From Rhodoplanes sp. (GTDB lineage: Bacteria > Pseudomonadota > Alphaproteobacteria > Rhizobiales > Xanthobacteraceae), in the NCBI RefSeq assembly GCF_013377085.1, contig NZ_JACAAX010000026.1, forward strand, positions 1 through 64,000: a stretch of 64,000 bases of DNA, read 5' to 3'. Shown here piece after piece: positions 17,165-26,496 of this stretch (position 1 is the stretch's first letter; every line of letters starts with the position of its first letter). Position numbers and translations under genes: made by a program. The notes under the pieces were generated by a model. That model was not told the DNA's origin, made no database searches, and saw nothing but the letters and a program-made list of their open reading frames with translations.

Positions 17165-17971
17165 CTACTCCACCTCTTCGGTGATCACCGTGAATCCGGC
17201 GAGATCCGCCCGTCCGAACGAGGTCGAGAGCGCGACGTCGGTGGCGTCGCGGCCGCGCGCCATCAGGATGCGGCCGATCCGCGGGGCGTTGTGGCGGGCG
17301 TCGAACGTGTACCAGCGGCCGCCCAGATACGCCTCGAACCACGCGGAAAAATCCATCGGCTGCGGGTCCGGCGGCACGCCGATGTCGCCCAGATAGCCGG
17401 TGCAGTAGCGCGCCGGGATGTTCATGCAGCGGCAGAACGTGATGGCGAGATGGGCGAAGTCGCGGCAGACGCCGCGCTGCTCGGCATTGCCCTCGGCCGC
17501 CGTGCGGGTGGCGCGCGCATGCGAGTAGCCGAAGGTGAGGTGATCGTTGACGTAGTCGCAGATCGCCTGGACCCGGCCCCAGCCCAGCGGTGCGGTGCCG
17601 AAGCGCGACCACGCTTCCTCGGCTAGGTGCTCGGTGTCGCAATAGCGGCTGCCGAGCAGATAGACGAGCGTGTCGGCAGGGAGGTCCTGGACGGGGATTT
17701 GCGGCGCAGAGGGCGCGACCTCGTCGGGGTCGCCCGAGTCGCGCACGACGAAATCGGCCGTCATCCGCACCCGTCCGGCCGGCGCCGTGATGCGGGTGCA
17801 GACATTGCCGAACTGGTCGAAATAGGTCCGCGGGGCGAGCGGCGGTTCGAACGTCATGCCCTGCGGGCCGAGCAGGTCGCCCTCGCGCGATGGATGCACC
17901 GAGAGCATGAGGATCATCGGGGTCGGCTGCGGGCAGTCGAAGGCGATGTCGTAGCCGGCACGGATTTTCAC
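17165..17971 (-). CDS. Transglutaminase-like family protein (catalytic His position is Ser)
   Basis: 268-residue cytosolic protein of the bacterial transglutaminase-like group. The nucleophile motif GVCRDFAHLAI carries the Cys and YTFDARHN the Asp, but the middle element reads MDFSAWFEAY where active homologs have HAW, so Ser takes the place of His. It may use another residue or be inactive. GTG 17971 is chosen since VKIRAGYDIAFDCPQPTP fits the family start; a longer frame to 18013 is possible. It is probably cotranscribed with the upstream transglutaminase gene (99-base gap). Substrate unknown. Confidence 0.82.
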   Translation of the reverse strand: MKIRAGYDIAFDCPQPTPMILMLSVHPSREGDLLGPQGMTFEPPLAPRTYFDQFGNVCTRITAPAGRVRMTADFVVRDSGDPDEVAPSAPQIPVQDLPADTLVYLLGSRYCDTEHLAEEAWSRFGTAPLGWGRVQAICDYVNDHLTFGYSHARATRTAAEGNAEQRGVCRDFAHLAITFCRCMNIPARYCTGYLGDIGVPPDPQPMDFSAWFEAYLGGRWYTFDARHNAPRIGRILMARGRDATDVALSTSFGRADLAGFTVITEEVE

Positions 17972-18070
17972 GCGGTGCGGTCTCCGGTTTCGGGGGTCGT
18001 CGCGGTCGTCCAACCGAGGAAAAGCAAGCCGGATGCCAATCCCTGGACACCGCCGAAGTTCCAGGGGGGC

Positions 18071-18955
18071 TCAATCTCCCGGGCCGTCCTCCGAGGTGAC
18101 CTGGACGTCGACCGTCATGCCGCGCTCGTCGGTCGGGGTGCCCCGGAATGTGCCGCTCAGCGGCACCGCCTGGGCCGGCGTACGGGCGACCGCGACCCGG
18201 ATCAGGTCGCGATTGCCGATGATGCCGTTGGTCGGGTCGAACTCCACCCAGCCGGCGCCCGGGATGTAGACTTGGCACCAGGCATGGGTCGAGCCGCCGC
18301 CGAGATGGCTCGTTCCGTCGTGGGTCGGGACGTAGAGATAGCCCGACACGAAGCGCGCCGCGAGGCCGAGCGAGCGCACTGCCTCGATCATGAACAGCGC
18401 GAAGTCGCGGCAGGTGCCCCGTCCGAGACGCAGCGTGGTGAGCGGCCCCTGGGTGCCGGTCTCGGTGCGGCGGTTGTAGGCGAAGCTCTCGCCGACCGCA
18501 GTGGTCAGCGTCATCAGCAGCCGGCCCGTCGCGGTCTCCTGGCCGGGTCCGAGAAAGCGTCGCGCCCACCGTGCCAGCTCGCCCTCGGGATCGGGATGCT
18601 GGCGGGCCATGAAGGGCGCCAGGTCGGGCAGCTCGTCCTCCGCATAGGAGAACGGGTAGGTTTTGGCGAAGTCCTCGCTCTCGAACCCGATCGGATCGGG
18701 GAAGTGGTCGACCTCGATGCGGCTCTCGAAGGTCAGCTCGTCGGCCATGGCGTCGAAGCGGGCGAGCGCGACGGCGTTGCCGAAGGCGTCGTGGACCCAG
18801 CGCAGGCCGCTCGGTTTCGGCATGATGCGCAGCGACGAGCCGAGCAGGCGCTGGTCATAGGAGTCGCGCGGGCGGAACATCATCCGATGCTCACCGAAGG
18901 CGACCGGCCGGCCGTACCGGTAGGTCGTCACGTGGCGCACCTTCAGGATGGTCAT
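18071..18955 (-). CDS. Transglutaminase family protein with intact Cys-His-Asp triad
   Basis: 294 residues. The N-terminal beta domain (MTILKVRHVTTYRYGRPV, bacterial transglutaminase N-terminal region) is followed by the papain-like core: Cys in GTCRDFALFMIEA, His in STHAWCQVYIPGAGW, Asp in VEFDPTNG. This is the complete catalytic triad, in contrast to the downstream paralog. Such proteins often occur with alpha-E and ATP-grasp proteins; those partners are absent here. Probably a protease or amide-forming enzyme on peptides; the substrate is not known. Confidence 0.86.
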   Translation of the reverse strand: MTILKVRHVTTYRYGRPVAFGEHRMMFRPRDSYDQRLLGSSLRIMPKPSGLRWVHDAFGNAVALARFDAMADELTFESRIEVDHFPDPIGFESEDFAKTYPFSYAEDELPDLAPFMARQHPDPEGELARWARRFLGPGQETATGRLLMTLTTAVGESFAYNRRTETGTQGPLTTLRLGRGTCRDFALFMIEAVRSLGLAARFVSGYLYVPTHDGTSHLGGGSTHAWCQVYIPGAGWVEFDPTNGIIGNRDLIRVAVARTPAQAVPLSGTFRGTPTDERGMTVDVQVTSEDGPGD

Positions 18956-19107
18956 ATTCGAACCACTCTCTCTTTGGTTGTGGCTCGCCGGTTCCCGGCT
19001 GTCCCGCCGGTGCCCAGGGGTGGGACGCCTGTCCGCACTGCCGCCGACGCCGGGCTTCGCCTCGCAATTTAACGCCTTCGCGGCGGATTGCGACGGCCTT
19101 CGCGCCC

Positions 19108-19454
19108 TTGCCCGCGACCCGGCCGATACGGTATAGACGCGGCAGTCCGGGCTGCCGACAACCTCGAAGCCGCCTGAGCGAAACGCACGAGACCCGACCT
19201 GTCCGGAGCCGTTCTCCGGACCAGGGCGGTGTCGGGCGTTTTAACGGATCGCCTCCCTTTGCCGGGACCGATCCGGCTCCCGCAGCCCCTTGGTCGGCTG
19301 CGGCACCCGGGCCCAGCACTCGTCCCGACCGCTCGGTTGATCGGGCCGGCCCGCCGCTTTGCGGCGGCAGCCGAAGGCTACGGGGCCTTCGGCCCGAGCG
19401 GTCAACGGACGTTTCGTCAACACCAGCCCGCCGGCTGTCCCGTCAGGAGAATTC
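19108..19454 (+). promoter_or_regulatory. Putative rpsA promoter and long structured 5' leader
   Basis: TTGCCC (19108-19113) and TATAGA (19132-19137) are separated by 18 bases, giving a start near 19144 and a leader of about 310 bases before the rpsA ATG. The leader holds several GC stems, for example CGCCGCTTTGCGGCGG and CCGAAGGC..GCCTTCGG. In E. coli S1 represses its own mRNA through the leader; a similar control here is inference. The 18956-19107 part holds nothing else I recognise. Confidence 0.4.
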
Positions 19455-21176
19455 ATGGCTCAGACCGCTCACGCCACGCACGCCGCCGTACCGCCTATGC
19501 GCGAAGACTTCGCGGCCATGCTCGAGGAATCCTTCACCCAGGGCAACCTGCACGAAGGCACCGTCATCAAGGGAACAGTCGTCGCGATCGAGAAGGACCT
19601 CGCGGTCATCGACGTCGGGCTGAAGACCGAAGGTCGGGTTCCGGTCAAAGAGTTCGCGACACCCGGACGGCAGAACGAGATCAAGGTCGGCGACATCGTC
19701 GAAGTCTATCTGGAGCGCGTCGAGAACGCGCTCGGCGAGGCGGTGCTGTCGCGCGACAAGGCGCGGCGCGAGGAGAGCTGGGGCAAGCTCGAGCGCGCCT
19801 TCCAGAACAACGAGAAGGTCTCGGGCGTCATCTTCAACCAGGTCAAGGGCGGCTTCACGGTCGACCTCGACGGCGCCGTGGCGTTCCTGCCCCGTAGCCA
19901 GGTGGACATCCGCCCGATCCGCGACGTCACCCCGCTGATGAACGTTCCGCAGCAGTTCCAGATCCTCAAGATGGATCGGCGCCGCGGCAACATCGTGGTG
20001 TCGCGCCGCACCGTGCTGGAAGAGACCCGCGCCGAGCAGCGTCAGGAGCTCGTCCAGAACCTCGAAGAGGGGCAGGTGATCGACGGCGTGGTCAAGAACA
20101 TCACCGATTACGGTGCGTTCGTCGACCTCGGCGGCATCGACGGCCTGCTGCACGTGACCGACATCGCCTGGCGGCGGGTGAATCACCCGTCCGAGGTCTT
20201 GAACATCGGCCAGCAGGTCAAGGTCAAGATCATCAAGATCAACCACGAGACCCACCGCATCTCGCTCGGCATGAAGCAGCTTCAGGCCGATCCGTGGCAG
20301 GGCATCGAGGCGAAGTACCCGGTCCACACGCGGCTCAACGGCCGCGTCACCAACATCACGGACTACGGTGCGTTCGTCGAGCTCGAGCCGGGCATCGAGG
20401 GCCTCATCCACGTCTCCGAGATGTCGTGGACCAAGAAGAACGTCCACCCGGGCAAGATCGTCTCCACCTCCCAGGAGGTCGAGGTGCAGGTGCTCGAGGT
20501 CGATCCGGTCAAGCGGCGCATCTCGCTCGGCCTCAAGCAGACCATGCGCAACCCGTGGGAGGTCTTCGTCGAGAAGTACCCGCCCGGCTCGGTGGTCGAG
20601 GGCGAGGTCAAGAACAAGACCGAGTTCGGCCTGTTCCTCGGGCTCGACGGCGACGTGGACGGCATGGTCCATCTCTCCGACCTCGACTGGAAGCGTCCGG
20701 GCGAACAGGTCATCGAGGAGTTCAAGAAGGGCGACCAGGTCCGCGCCCAGGTGCTCGACGTCGACGTCGAGAAGGAGCGCATCTCGCTCGGCATCAAGCA
20801 GCTCGAGGGCGACCCCTTCGCCGAGGCCGGCGACGTCCGCAAGGGCGCCGTGGTGACGGGCGAGGTGGTCGAGGTGAAGGAAGGCGGCATCGACGTGAAG
20901 ATCGTCGGCACCGACCTCGTCGCCTTCATCAAGCGCAACGAGCTCGCGCGCGACCGCTCCGAGCAGCGCCCCGACCGCTTTGCGGTCGGCCAGAAGGTGG
21001 ATGCCCGCGTCACCCAGTTCGACCGCAAGTCGCACAAGGTGCAGGTGTCCATCAAGGCGCTCGAGGTGGCCGAGGAGAAGGAGGCGATCGCCCAGTACGG
21101 CTCGTCCGACTCCGGCGCGACGCTCGGCGACATTCTCGGCACCGCGCTCAAGCGCGCCAACGAGAAGAAGGACTGA
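19455..21176 (+). CDS. rpsA: 30S ribosomal protein S1
   Basis: 573-residue RNA-binding ribosomal protein that recruits mRNA to the 30S subunit. It contains six S1 (OB-fold) repeats; repeats 3 and 4 are recognised by the twin NITDYGAFVDL / NITDYGAFVEL, and repeat 5 by KTEFGLFLGLDGDVDG. Length is normal for alphaproteobacteria. ATG 19455 follows AGGAGA and gives the family N-terminus; the open frame upstream is leader. A strong terminator follows 50 bases after the stop. Confidence 0.97.
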   Translation: MAQTAHATHAAVPPMREDFAAMLEESFTQGNLHEGTVIKGTVVAIEKDLAVIDVGLKTEGRVPVKEFATPGRQNEIKVGDIVEVYLERVENALGEAVLSRDKARREESWGKLERAFQNNEKVSGVIFNQVKGGFTVDLDGAVAFLPRSQVDIRPIRDVTPLMNVPQQFQILKMDRRRGNIVVSRRTVLEETRAEQRQELVQNLEEGQVIDGVVKNITDYGAFVDLGGIDGLLHVTDIAWRRVNHPSEVLNIGQQVKVKIIKINHETHRISLGMKQLQADPWQGIEAKYPVHTRLNGRVTNITDYGAFVELEPGIEGLIHVSEMSWTKKNVHPGKIVSTSQEVEVQVLEVDPVKRRISLGLKQTMRNPWEVFVEKYPPGSVVEGEVKNKTEFGLFLGLDGDVDGMVHLSDLDWKRPGEQVIEEFKKGDQVRAQVLDVDVEKERISLGIKQLEGDPFAEAGDVRKGAVVTGEVVEVKEGGIDVKIVGTDLVAFIKRNELARDRSEQRPDRFAVGQKVDARVTQFDRKSHKVQVSIKALEVAEEKEAIAQYGSSDSGATLGDILGTALKRANEKKD

Positions 21177-21226
21177 CGGCCCGCCCGGCCCGGGCGTGCC
21201 CCGGGCCGTTCAGCCGAACGTGTAGG

Positions 21227-21258
21227 AACCGGCCGCGAAAGCGGCCGGTTTGCCTTTT
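21227..21258 (+). terminator. Rho-independent terminator of rpsA
   Basis: A perfect 10-base-pair stem AACCGGCCGC / GCGGCCGGTT closed by a GAAA tetraloop, followed by TGCCTTTT. It lies in the rpsA-sppA gap and separates the two transcription units. Confidence 0.85.
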
Positions 21259-21333
21259 CACCGCCGGATTCGTGGCCGATGGCGGATACCCCCGGGCGGA
21301 TGCCGGACCGCCCTGCTGCCGAGGAGCCGACCG

Positions 21334-22323
21334 ATGTCGCTCGACGCCGATTCCCTCGTCGACCGTCGCCGCATGCGGCGCAAGCTGACCTTCTGGCGCG
21401 TGCTGGCCGTGCTGGTCGCGGTGGTCGGCATCGTCGCCGTGGGGGCCGCCCTGCGGGGACGCTCCGAGCTCGGCTTCGGCGAGCCGGTTTCGGCCCAGAT
21501 CGCCCGGATCGGTATCCGCGGCATCATCCGCAACGATCAGGAGCGGGTCGAGGCGCTGGACCGGCTCGGCAAGTCGCGGGCCGCCCGCGCCGTGATCGTC
21601 CATATCGACAGCCCCGGCGGCACCACGGCCGGCTCCGAGCAGCTCCATACGGCGCTGCGCCGGCTCGCCGCCAAGAAGCCGACCGTCATCGTGGTCGACG
21701 GCATGGCCGCCTCGGGCGGCTACATCGCCGCCATGGCGGGCGAGCACATCGTGGCGCAGGGCAACTCGATCGTCGGCTCGATCGGGGTGCTGTTCCAATA
21801 TCCGAACGTCACCGACCTCCTGAAGACCATCGGGGTCAAGGTCGAGGAGGTGAAGTCCTCGCCCCTCAAGGCGGCGCCCAACGGCTTCGAGCCGACCAGC
21901 CCCGAGGTGCGGGCTGCGATCGCCTCCCTGGTCGCCGACTCCTACGATTGGTTCCGGGCCATGGTGCGCGAGCGCCGCAGCATCGACGGCGAGCTCCTGG
22001 CCAAGGTGACGGACGGCCGCGTGTTCACGGGCCGCCAGGGCATCGAGTTCAAGCTGGTCGACGAGATCGGGACCGAGGAGCAGGCGGTCGAGTGGCTCGC
22101 CAAGGCCAAGGGGATCGACGCCAAGCTGCCCGTCAAGGACTGGGATCTCAAGGCCCAGTTCGGCGACCTGTCGTTCATCCACCTCGGTAGCGCGGCGGTG
22201 CTCGAGGCGGTCGGGCTCGGCCGGATCGCCCGGACCCTCGCGGACACGGGGACAATCCAATCTTTAGAACGCCTTAATCTTGACGGTCTGCTGGCGCTTT
22301 GGCACCCTGCGGCGTCGGACTGA
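21334..22323 (+). CDS. sppA: Signal peptide peptidase SppA, 36K type (family S49)
   Basis: 329-residue inner-membrane serine protease that cleaves leftover signal peptides. One N-terminal membrane segment ([17 protein letters not shown]) is followed by [13 protein letters not shown], the nucleophile region [15 protein letters not shown] and the general-base Lys region (EEVKSSPLK). The length is that of the short SppA form. ATG 21334 has GAGGAG upstream and gives a standard cytoplasmic tail; an earlier in-frame start at 21250 lies close to the terminator and is unlikely. Confidence 0.92.
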   Translation: MSLDADSLVDRRRMRRKLTFWRVLAVLVAVVGIVAVGAALRGRSELGFGEPVSAQIARIGIRGIIRNDQERVEALDRLGKSRAARAVIVHIDSPGGTTAGSEQLHTALRRLAAKKPTVIVVDGMAASGGYIAAMAGEHIVAQGNSIVGSIGVLFQYPNVTDLLKTIGVKVEEVKSSPLKAAPNGFEPTSPEVRAAIASLVADSYDWFRAMVRERRSIDGELLAKVTDGRVFTGRQGIEFKLVDEIGTEEQAVEWLAKAKGIDAKLPVKDWDLKAQFGDLSFIHLGSAAVLEAVGLGRIARTLADTGTIQSLERLNLDGLLALWHPAASD

Positions 22324-22489
22324 GCGACGGCTCGACAGCCGGACGGCCACCGGGCGCCTTCGGCGGCGACTCGATCGCGAGACCTCGATCCGAAACGGTG
22401 GATCGGCGGGCTCGATCAGAGTATGTCGCAGGTGGCACTGTGATCGCAGGTGGGTTTGTGATCTCGTCGCTGATCGGCGGAAACGACAG

Positions 22490-22783
22490 ATGATCAAATC
22501 GGAACTGGTCCAGCGCATAGCGGCGCAGAACCCGCATCTTTACCAGCGGGACGTCGAGAACATCGTCAACGCGATCCTCAACGAGATCACGGCGGCGCTC
22601 GCCCGCGGCGATCGCGTCGAGCTGCGCGGCTTCGGCGCCTTCTCGGTCAAGGAGCGACCGGCCCGCACGGGGCGCAACCCGCGCACCGGGCAGCATGTCG
22701 ATGTCGACCAGAAATGCGTGCCGTTCTTCAAGACCGGCAAGGAGATGCGCGAGCGGCTGAATCGCCCCGAACCGCAGGCCTGA
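22490..22783 (+). CDS. ihfB: Integration host factor beta subunit
   Basis: 97-residue DNA-bending protein, partner of IhfA in replication, recombination and transcription. [29 protein letters not shown] and the arm [12 protein letters not shown] are diagnostic; the intercalating Pro lies in the NPRTG arm. ATG 22490 is the family start; the longer open frame upstream is not coding. The 166 bases before it probably hold its own promoter, but no strong box was seen. Confidence 0.95.
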   Translation: MIKSELVQRIAAQNPHLYQRDVENIVNAILNEITAALARGDRVELRGFGAFSVKERPARTGRNPRTGQHVDVDQKCVPFFKTGKEMRERLNRPEPQA

Positions 22784-22814
22784 GGGCCCGCCGATTGACC
22801 GAAAGTGTTTTCAA

Positions 22815-23177
22815 ATGATCCGTAAAATCATCGCCGTCCTGATTCTCGTGCCGTTGATGATCGCCATCGTGGCGCTCGCGCTGGTCAACCGGCACGGCGT
22901 GCCGATCTCGCTCGACCCGTTCAGCGCCGGCGATCTCACCAACGCCGTGCAGGTGCCGCTGTTCGTGCTGGTGTTCGGCCTCGTCGCCGGCGGCGTCTTC
23001 GTCGGCGGGGTCGCGGCCTGGCTCGGCCAGGGCAAGTGGCGCCGCGCCGCCCGTCGCGCCGAGTGGGAGCTCGGCTCCGCCCGGGCCGAGAATGTCGAGC
23101 TCAAGCAGCGCCTCGCCGACGCCGAGGACGAGGGCCGCCGCTGGCCGCCCCGCGCCCTGCAGCGCCCGGCTGCGTGA
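22815..23177 (+). CDS. lapA: LapA/DUF1049 family membrane protein
   Basis: 120-residue inner-membrane protein with two membrane segments (about 4-24 and 45-67), NRHGVPISLDPF between them, and a cytosolic coiled-coil tail (SARAENVELKQRLADAEDE). The E. coli homolog works with LapB in controlling LPS synthesis through LpxC turnover. Adjacent to ihfB as in many proteobacteria. No LapB gene follows here, which is common in Rhizobiales. Confidence 0.85.
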   Translation: MIRKIIAVLILVPLMIAIVALALVNRHGVPISLDPFSAGDLTNAVQVPLFVLVFGLVAGGVFVGGVAAWLGQGKWRRAARRAEWELGSARAENVELKQRLADAEDEGRRWPPRALQRPAA

Positions 23178-23181
23178 GGCG

Positions 23182-23466
23182 GGGGAAGGCAGTCGCGAGG
23201 CGCTTCGGCGTCATGCGAGAGCGATCGAGGAGAGGGTCCCGATCAGGTTCGTCGGCATCCTTCCGGCCGGGAGCATCGGTCATGTCTTCGATTCCGATGC
23301 GATCGAGCTGCTCGCCGAGAAGCGCCCTGGCCTGAGCCTTCTCGATCTGGCCCAGGCGGAGGTCGATCTCAGTGATCGACTCGGCTGCACGGTCGGCATC
23401 GTCCTCGTGAGCGGATTGAGGGGGCGGGAGGTCGAAGATTTTCCCGTTCTTGCAGAGCCCCTTTAA
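23182..23466 (+). pseudogene. Remnant of an MNT-type nucleotidyltransferase (MNT/HEPN antitoxin-like)
   Basis: An open frame without a usable start codon ends at TAA 23466. Its last 60 codons read FDSDAIELLAEKRPG, LSLLDLAQAEVDLSDRLG and a final RGREVEDFPVLAEPL. This follows the usual MNT pattern (DSDIDLL, LLDL..LE..L....G..VD) but the upstream GSxARGE loop is lost (PAGSIGHVF) and the second metal Asp is changed. An ATG exists only in another frame. It therefore looks like a decayed antitoxin-type gene between lapA and trpF. No HEPN partner is nearby. Confidence 0.6.
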
Positions 23467-23484
23467 GCGTTCCACCCACTGGCC

Positions 23485-23575
23485 CGTCATGCCCGCGCGC
23501 GTCGCGGGCATCCACGTCTTGCAGAGAACGCCGAGAACATAGACGTGGATGGCCGGGACGAGCCCGGCCATGACG
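23485..23575. repeat. Palindromic intergenic repeat, family B (copy 1 of 2)
   Basis: Starts CGTCATGCCCGCG with a GCCCGCGCGCGTCGCGGGC stem and ends with GGCCGGGACGAGCCCGGCC and ATGACG. Inner ACGTC / GACGT parts also pair. It stands just before trpF. The second copy, at 27485, lies in the opposite orientation after accD. Confidence 0.85.
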
Positions 23576-23607
23576 CAGACCCGAGATCGGCTCGTGACGC
23601 CATCACC

Positions 23608-24279
23608 ATGACCCTCCTGGTCAAAATCTGCGGGCTGAAGACCCACGAGGCGCTGGACGCGACGATCGCGGCCGGGGCCGACATGGCCGGCTTCGTGGTG
23701 TTTCCGCCGTCGCCCCGGCACCTCGACCCGGCGGGCGGGCGGGACCTTGTGACGCGTGCCAAGGGCAAGCTCCTGACCGTCGCCCTCACGGTCGATGCCA
23801 CCGACGCTCTCCTCTCCGAGATCGTCGAGGTCCTGGCGCCGGACCTGCTGCAACTGCACGGCAAGGAGAGCCCCGAGCGGGTTGCGGCCGTGCGGGCGCG
23901 GTTCGGTCGGCCGGTCATCAAGGCACTTGCCGTCGCCGAGGCGGCGGATCTCGCTGCCGTTCCGGGCTATGCGGCGGTCGCCGACCGGATCCTGTTCGAC
24001 GCACGTGCCCCGAAGGGCGCCACCCGGCCGGGCGGCCTGGGAAAAGCCTTCGACTGGCGGCTCCTGCAAAACCTCGATCCGGGCCTGTCCTACATGCTGT
24101 CCGGCGGGCTCGACCCACAGAATGTCGCCGAGGCCCTGCGGATCACCCGGGCGCCGGCCGTCGACGTCTCGTCCGGGGTCGAGCGGGCGCCGGGCGAGAA
24201 GGACCCCCGAAAGATCGCCGATTTCGTCCAGGCCGCCCGGGCCGCCTGGGCCGGCGCGACGGCCTTGCCTCTCCCCTAA
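23608..24279 (+). CDS. trpF: Phosphoribosylanthranilate isomerase
   Basis: 223-residue TIM-barrel enzyme of tryptophan synthesis. The catalytic Cys is in VKICGLKTHEA and the catalytic Asp is in FDARAP (general acid region), with phosphate binding by LSGGLDPQNV and DVSSGVERAPGEKD. ATG 23608 gives the normal MTLLVKICGL start; the open frame further upstream lies in the repeat. First gene of trpF-trpB-trpA-accD, the common alphaproteobacterial order. Confidence 0.96.
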   Translation: MTLLVKICGLKTHEALDATIAAGADMAGFVVFPPSPRHLDPAGGRDLVTRAKGKLLTVALTVDATDALLSEIVEVLAPDLLQLHGKESPERVAAVRARFGRPVIKALAVAEAADLAAVPGYAAVADRILFDARAPKGATRPGGLGKAFDWRLLQNLDPGLSYMLSGGLDPQNVAEALRITRAPAVDVSSGVERAPGEKDPRKIADFVQAARAAWAGATALPLP

Positions 24280-24414
24280 CCGGCGGCTTGGTGCTAGCAA
24301 GGGGCCGACCATGACGGCCGCGCGACTCTTGCGCGGGCGACGGTCTGCCTGCGCGGTCCGCGGGCGTCCGTACCCCGCAGCCCGCCGGCCCAACCGAGAC
24401 GCGCCAGGACCCGC

Positions 24415-25635
24415 ATGAGCATCGTCCAACAACCCAACTCGTTCCGGACCGGACCCGACGAGCGCGGCCATTTCGGCCTCTATGGCGGCCGCTTCGTCGC
24501 CGAGACGCTGATGCCGCTGGTGCTGGAGCTGGAGCGCGCCTACGCGGCCGCCCGGGTCGATCCCGAATTCAAGCGCACCATGGACGGCTATCTCGCCACC
24601 TATGTGGGCCGGCCGTCGCCGCTCTATTTCGCCGAGCGCCTGACCGCCCATCTCGGCGGCGCCAAGATCTATCTCAAGCGCGAGGATCTCAACCACACCG
24701 GCGCCCACAAGGTGAACAACGTGCTCGGCCAGATCATGCTGGCCAACCGCATGGGCAAGAAGCGCATCATCGCCGAGACCGGCGCCGGCATGCACGGCGT
24801 CGCCACCGCGACCCTGTGCGCCAAGTTCGGCCTCGACTGCATCGTCTATATGGGTGCCGTCGACATCGAGAGGCAGCAGCCCAACGTGCTGCGCATGCGG
24901 GCGCTCGGCGCCGAGGTGGTGCCCGTCACGTCCGGGTCGAGCACCCTCAAGGACGCCATGAACGAGGCGCTGCGCGACTGGGTCACCAATGTCGCGACGA
25001 CCTTCTACTGCATCGGCACGGTCGCCGGCCCGCACCCCTATCCGATGATGGTGCGCGACTTCCAGTCGGTGATCGGCATCGAGGCGAAGGCCCAGATGCA
25101 GGAGGCCGAAGGCCGCCTGCCGGACTCGCTGATCGCCTGCATCGGCGGCGGCTCCAACGCGATGGGCCTGTTCCACCCGTTCCTCGACGACGCGTCGGTC
25201 GAGATTTTCGGGGTCGAGGCGGCCGGGCACGGCATCGCCAGCGGCCAGCACGCGGCCTCGATCACGGGCGGACGGCCGGGCGTTCTGCACGGCAATCGCA
25301 CCTATCTGCTGATGGACGTCGACGGCCAGATCGACGAGGCGCATTCGATCTCGGCCGGCCTCGATTATCCGGGCGTCGGGCCGGAGCACGCCTGGCTCGC
25401 CGACATCGGCCGGGTCAAGTATCTCTCGGCGACCGACACCGAGGCGCTCGACGCCTTCAAGCTGTGCTCGCGCCTGGAAGGCATCATCCCGGCGCTGGAG
25501 CCGGCGCACGCGATCGCCAAGGCGATGGAGCTGGCGCCCAAGTTGCCGAAGGACCACCTGATGGTGATCAACCTCTCCGGCCGCGGCGACAAGGATCTGG
25601 ACGCCGTCGCCCGCCATCTCGGGGGCAAGCTGTGA
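24415..25635 (+). CDS. trpB: Tryptophan synthase beta subunit
   Basis: 406-residue classical TrpB that condenses indole with serine. The PLP Lys is in [12 protein letters not shown], the catalytic Glu in AETGAGMHG, and the phosphate loop is IGGGSNAMG. The N-terminal [17 protein letters not shown] is typical of TrpB1. ATG 24415 lies 135 bases after trpF. It overlaps trpA by four bases, so alpha and beta subunits are translationally coupled. Confidence 0.97.
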   Translation: MSIVQQPNSFRTGPDERGHFGLYGGRFVAETLMPLVLELERAYAAARVDPEFKRTMDGYLATYVGRPSPLYFAERLTAHLGGAKIYLKREDLNHTGAHKVNNVLGQIMLANRMGKKRIIAETGAGMHGVATATLCAKFGLDCIVYMGAVDIERQQPNVLRMRALGAEVVPVTSGSSTLKDAMNEALRDWVTNVATTFYCIGTVAGPHPYPMMVRDFQSVIGIEAKAQMQEAEGRLPDSLIACIGGGSNAMGLFHPFLDDASVEIFGVEAAGHGIASGQHAASITGGRPGVLHGNRTYLLMDVDGQIDEAHSISAGLDYPGVGPEHAWLADIGRVKYLSATDTEALDAFKLCSRLEGIIPALEPAHAIAKAMELAPKLPKDHLMVINLSGRGDKDLDAVARHLGGKL

Positions 25636-26471
25636 CCACCCGCATCGACACCCGCTTCGCGGCGCTGAAGCGCGAGGGCCGTGCCGGCCTCGTGACGTTC
25701 GTCTCGGCCGGCGATCCCGATCCCAAAACCTCGCTGGCGATCCTCGAGGCGCTGCCCGGCGCCGGCGCCGACGTGATCGAGCTCGGCATGCCGTTCTCCG
25801 ATCCGATGTCGGACGGGCCGACCATCCAGGCGTCGTCGCAACGCGCCCTCGCGCACGGGCAGACGCTGGTGAAGACGCTCGCGATGGTGCGCGAGTTTCG
25901 CGCCACCGACGACGCGACCCCGATCGTTTTGATGGGCTACTTCAACCCGATCTACGTCCACGGCGTCGAGCGCTTCCTTATCGAGGCGAAGGACGCCGGC
26001 GTCGACGGGCTGATCGTCGTCGATCTGCCGCCCGAGGAGGACGACGAGCTGTGCGTGCCGGCCCTGAAGGCCGGCATCAGCTTCGTGCGGCTGATCACGC
26101 CGACGACCGATGCTGCCCGGCTGCCGGCCGTCCTCTCCAACACGTCCGGCTTCGTCTATTACGTGTCGATCACCGGTGTCACCGGCACGGCGGCGCCCGA
26201 CTTCGCCGCGGTCGGCCGCGCCGTCGCCGCCATCAAGGCCAAGACGCCGCTGCCGGTCGCGGTCGGCTTCGGCGTGCGCAGCGCCGACGATGCCGCCGCC
26301 ATCGCCGCCGGCGCCGATGCCGTGGTGGTCGGCTCGGCGCTGGTCGCCGCCATCAAGGGAAGCCTCGACGCAAACGACGCCGCGACGTCCGCGACCGTCG
26401 AGGCGGCCGAGCGTCTGGTGCGTGAGCTCGCCGCCGGCGTGCGCCGTGCCCAGCGTCCTGCCGCCGAGTGA
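25632..26471 (+). CDS. trpA: Tryptophan synthase alpha subunit
   Basis: 279-residue TIM-barrel subunit that cleaves indoleglycerol phosphate and passes indole to TrpB. The catalytic Glu is in [19 protein letters not shown] and the catalytic Asp in [19 protein letters not shown] forms the phosphate/COMM region. The start is the GTG at 25632 inside GTGA, overlapping the trpB stop, since [17 protein letters not shown] is the family N-terminus. Confidence 0.96.
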   Translation: MTTRIDTRFAALKREGRAGLVTFVSAGDPDPKTSLAILEALPGAGADVIELGMPFSDPMSDGPTIQASSQRALAHGQTLVKTLAMVREFRATDDATPIVLMGYFNPIYVHGVERFLIEAKDAGVDGLIVVDLPPEEDDELCVPALKAGISFVRLITPTTDAARLPAVLSNTSGFVYYVSITGVTGTAAPDFAAVGRAVAAIKAKTPLPVAVGFGVRSADDAAAIAAGADAVVVGSALVAAIKGSLDANDAATSATVEAAERLVRELAAGVRRAQRPAAE

Positions 26472-26496
26472 GCCGCCGAGCAAACACAGGCCTGCC

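Noticed and set aside
20294-21388. Overlapping open frame within rpsA and sppA
   Set aside because: Runs in another frame through two clear genes and across the rpsA terminator; Arg/Gly/His-rich and not protein-like.
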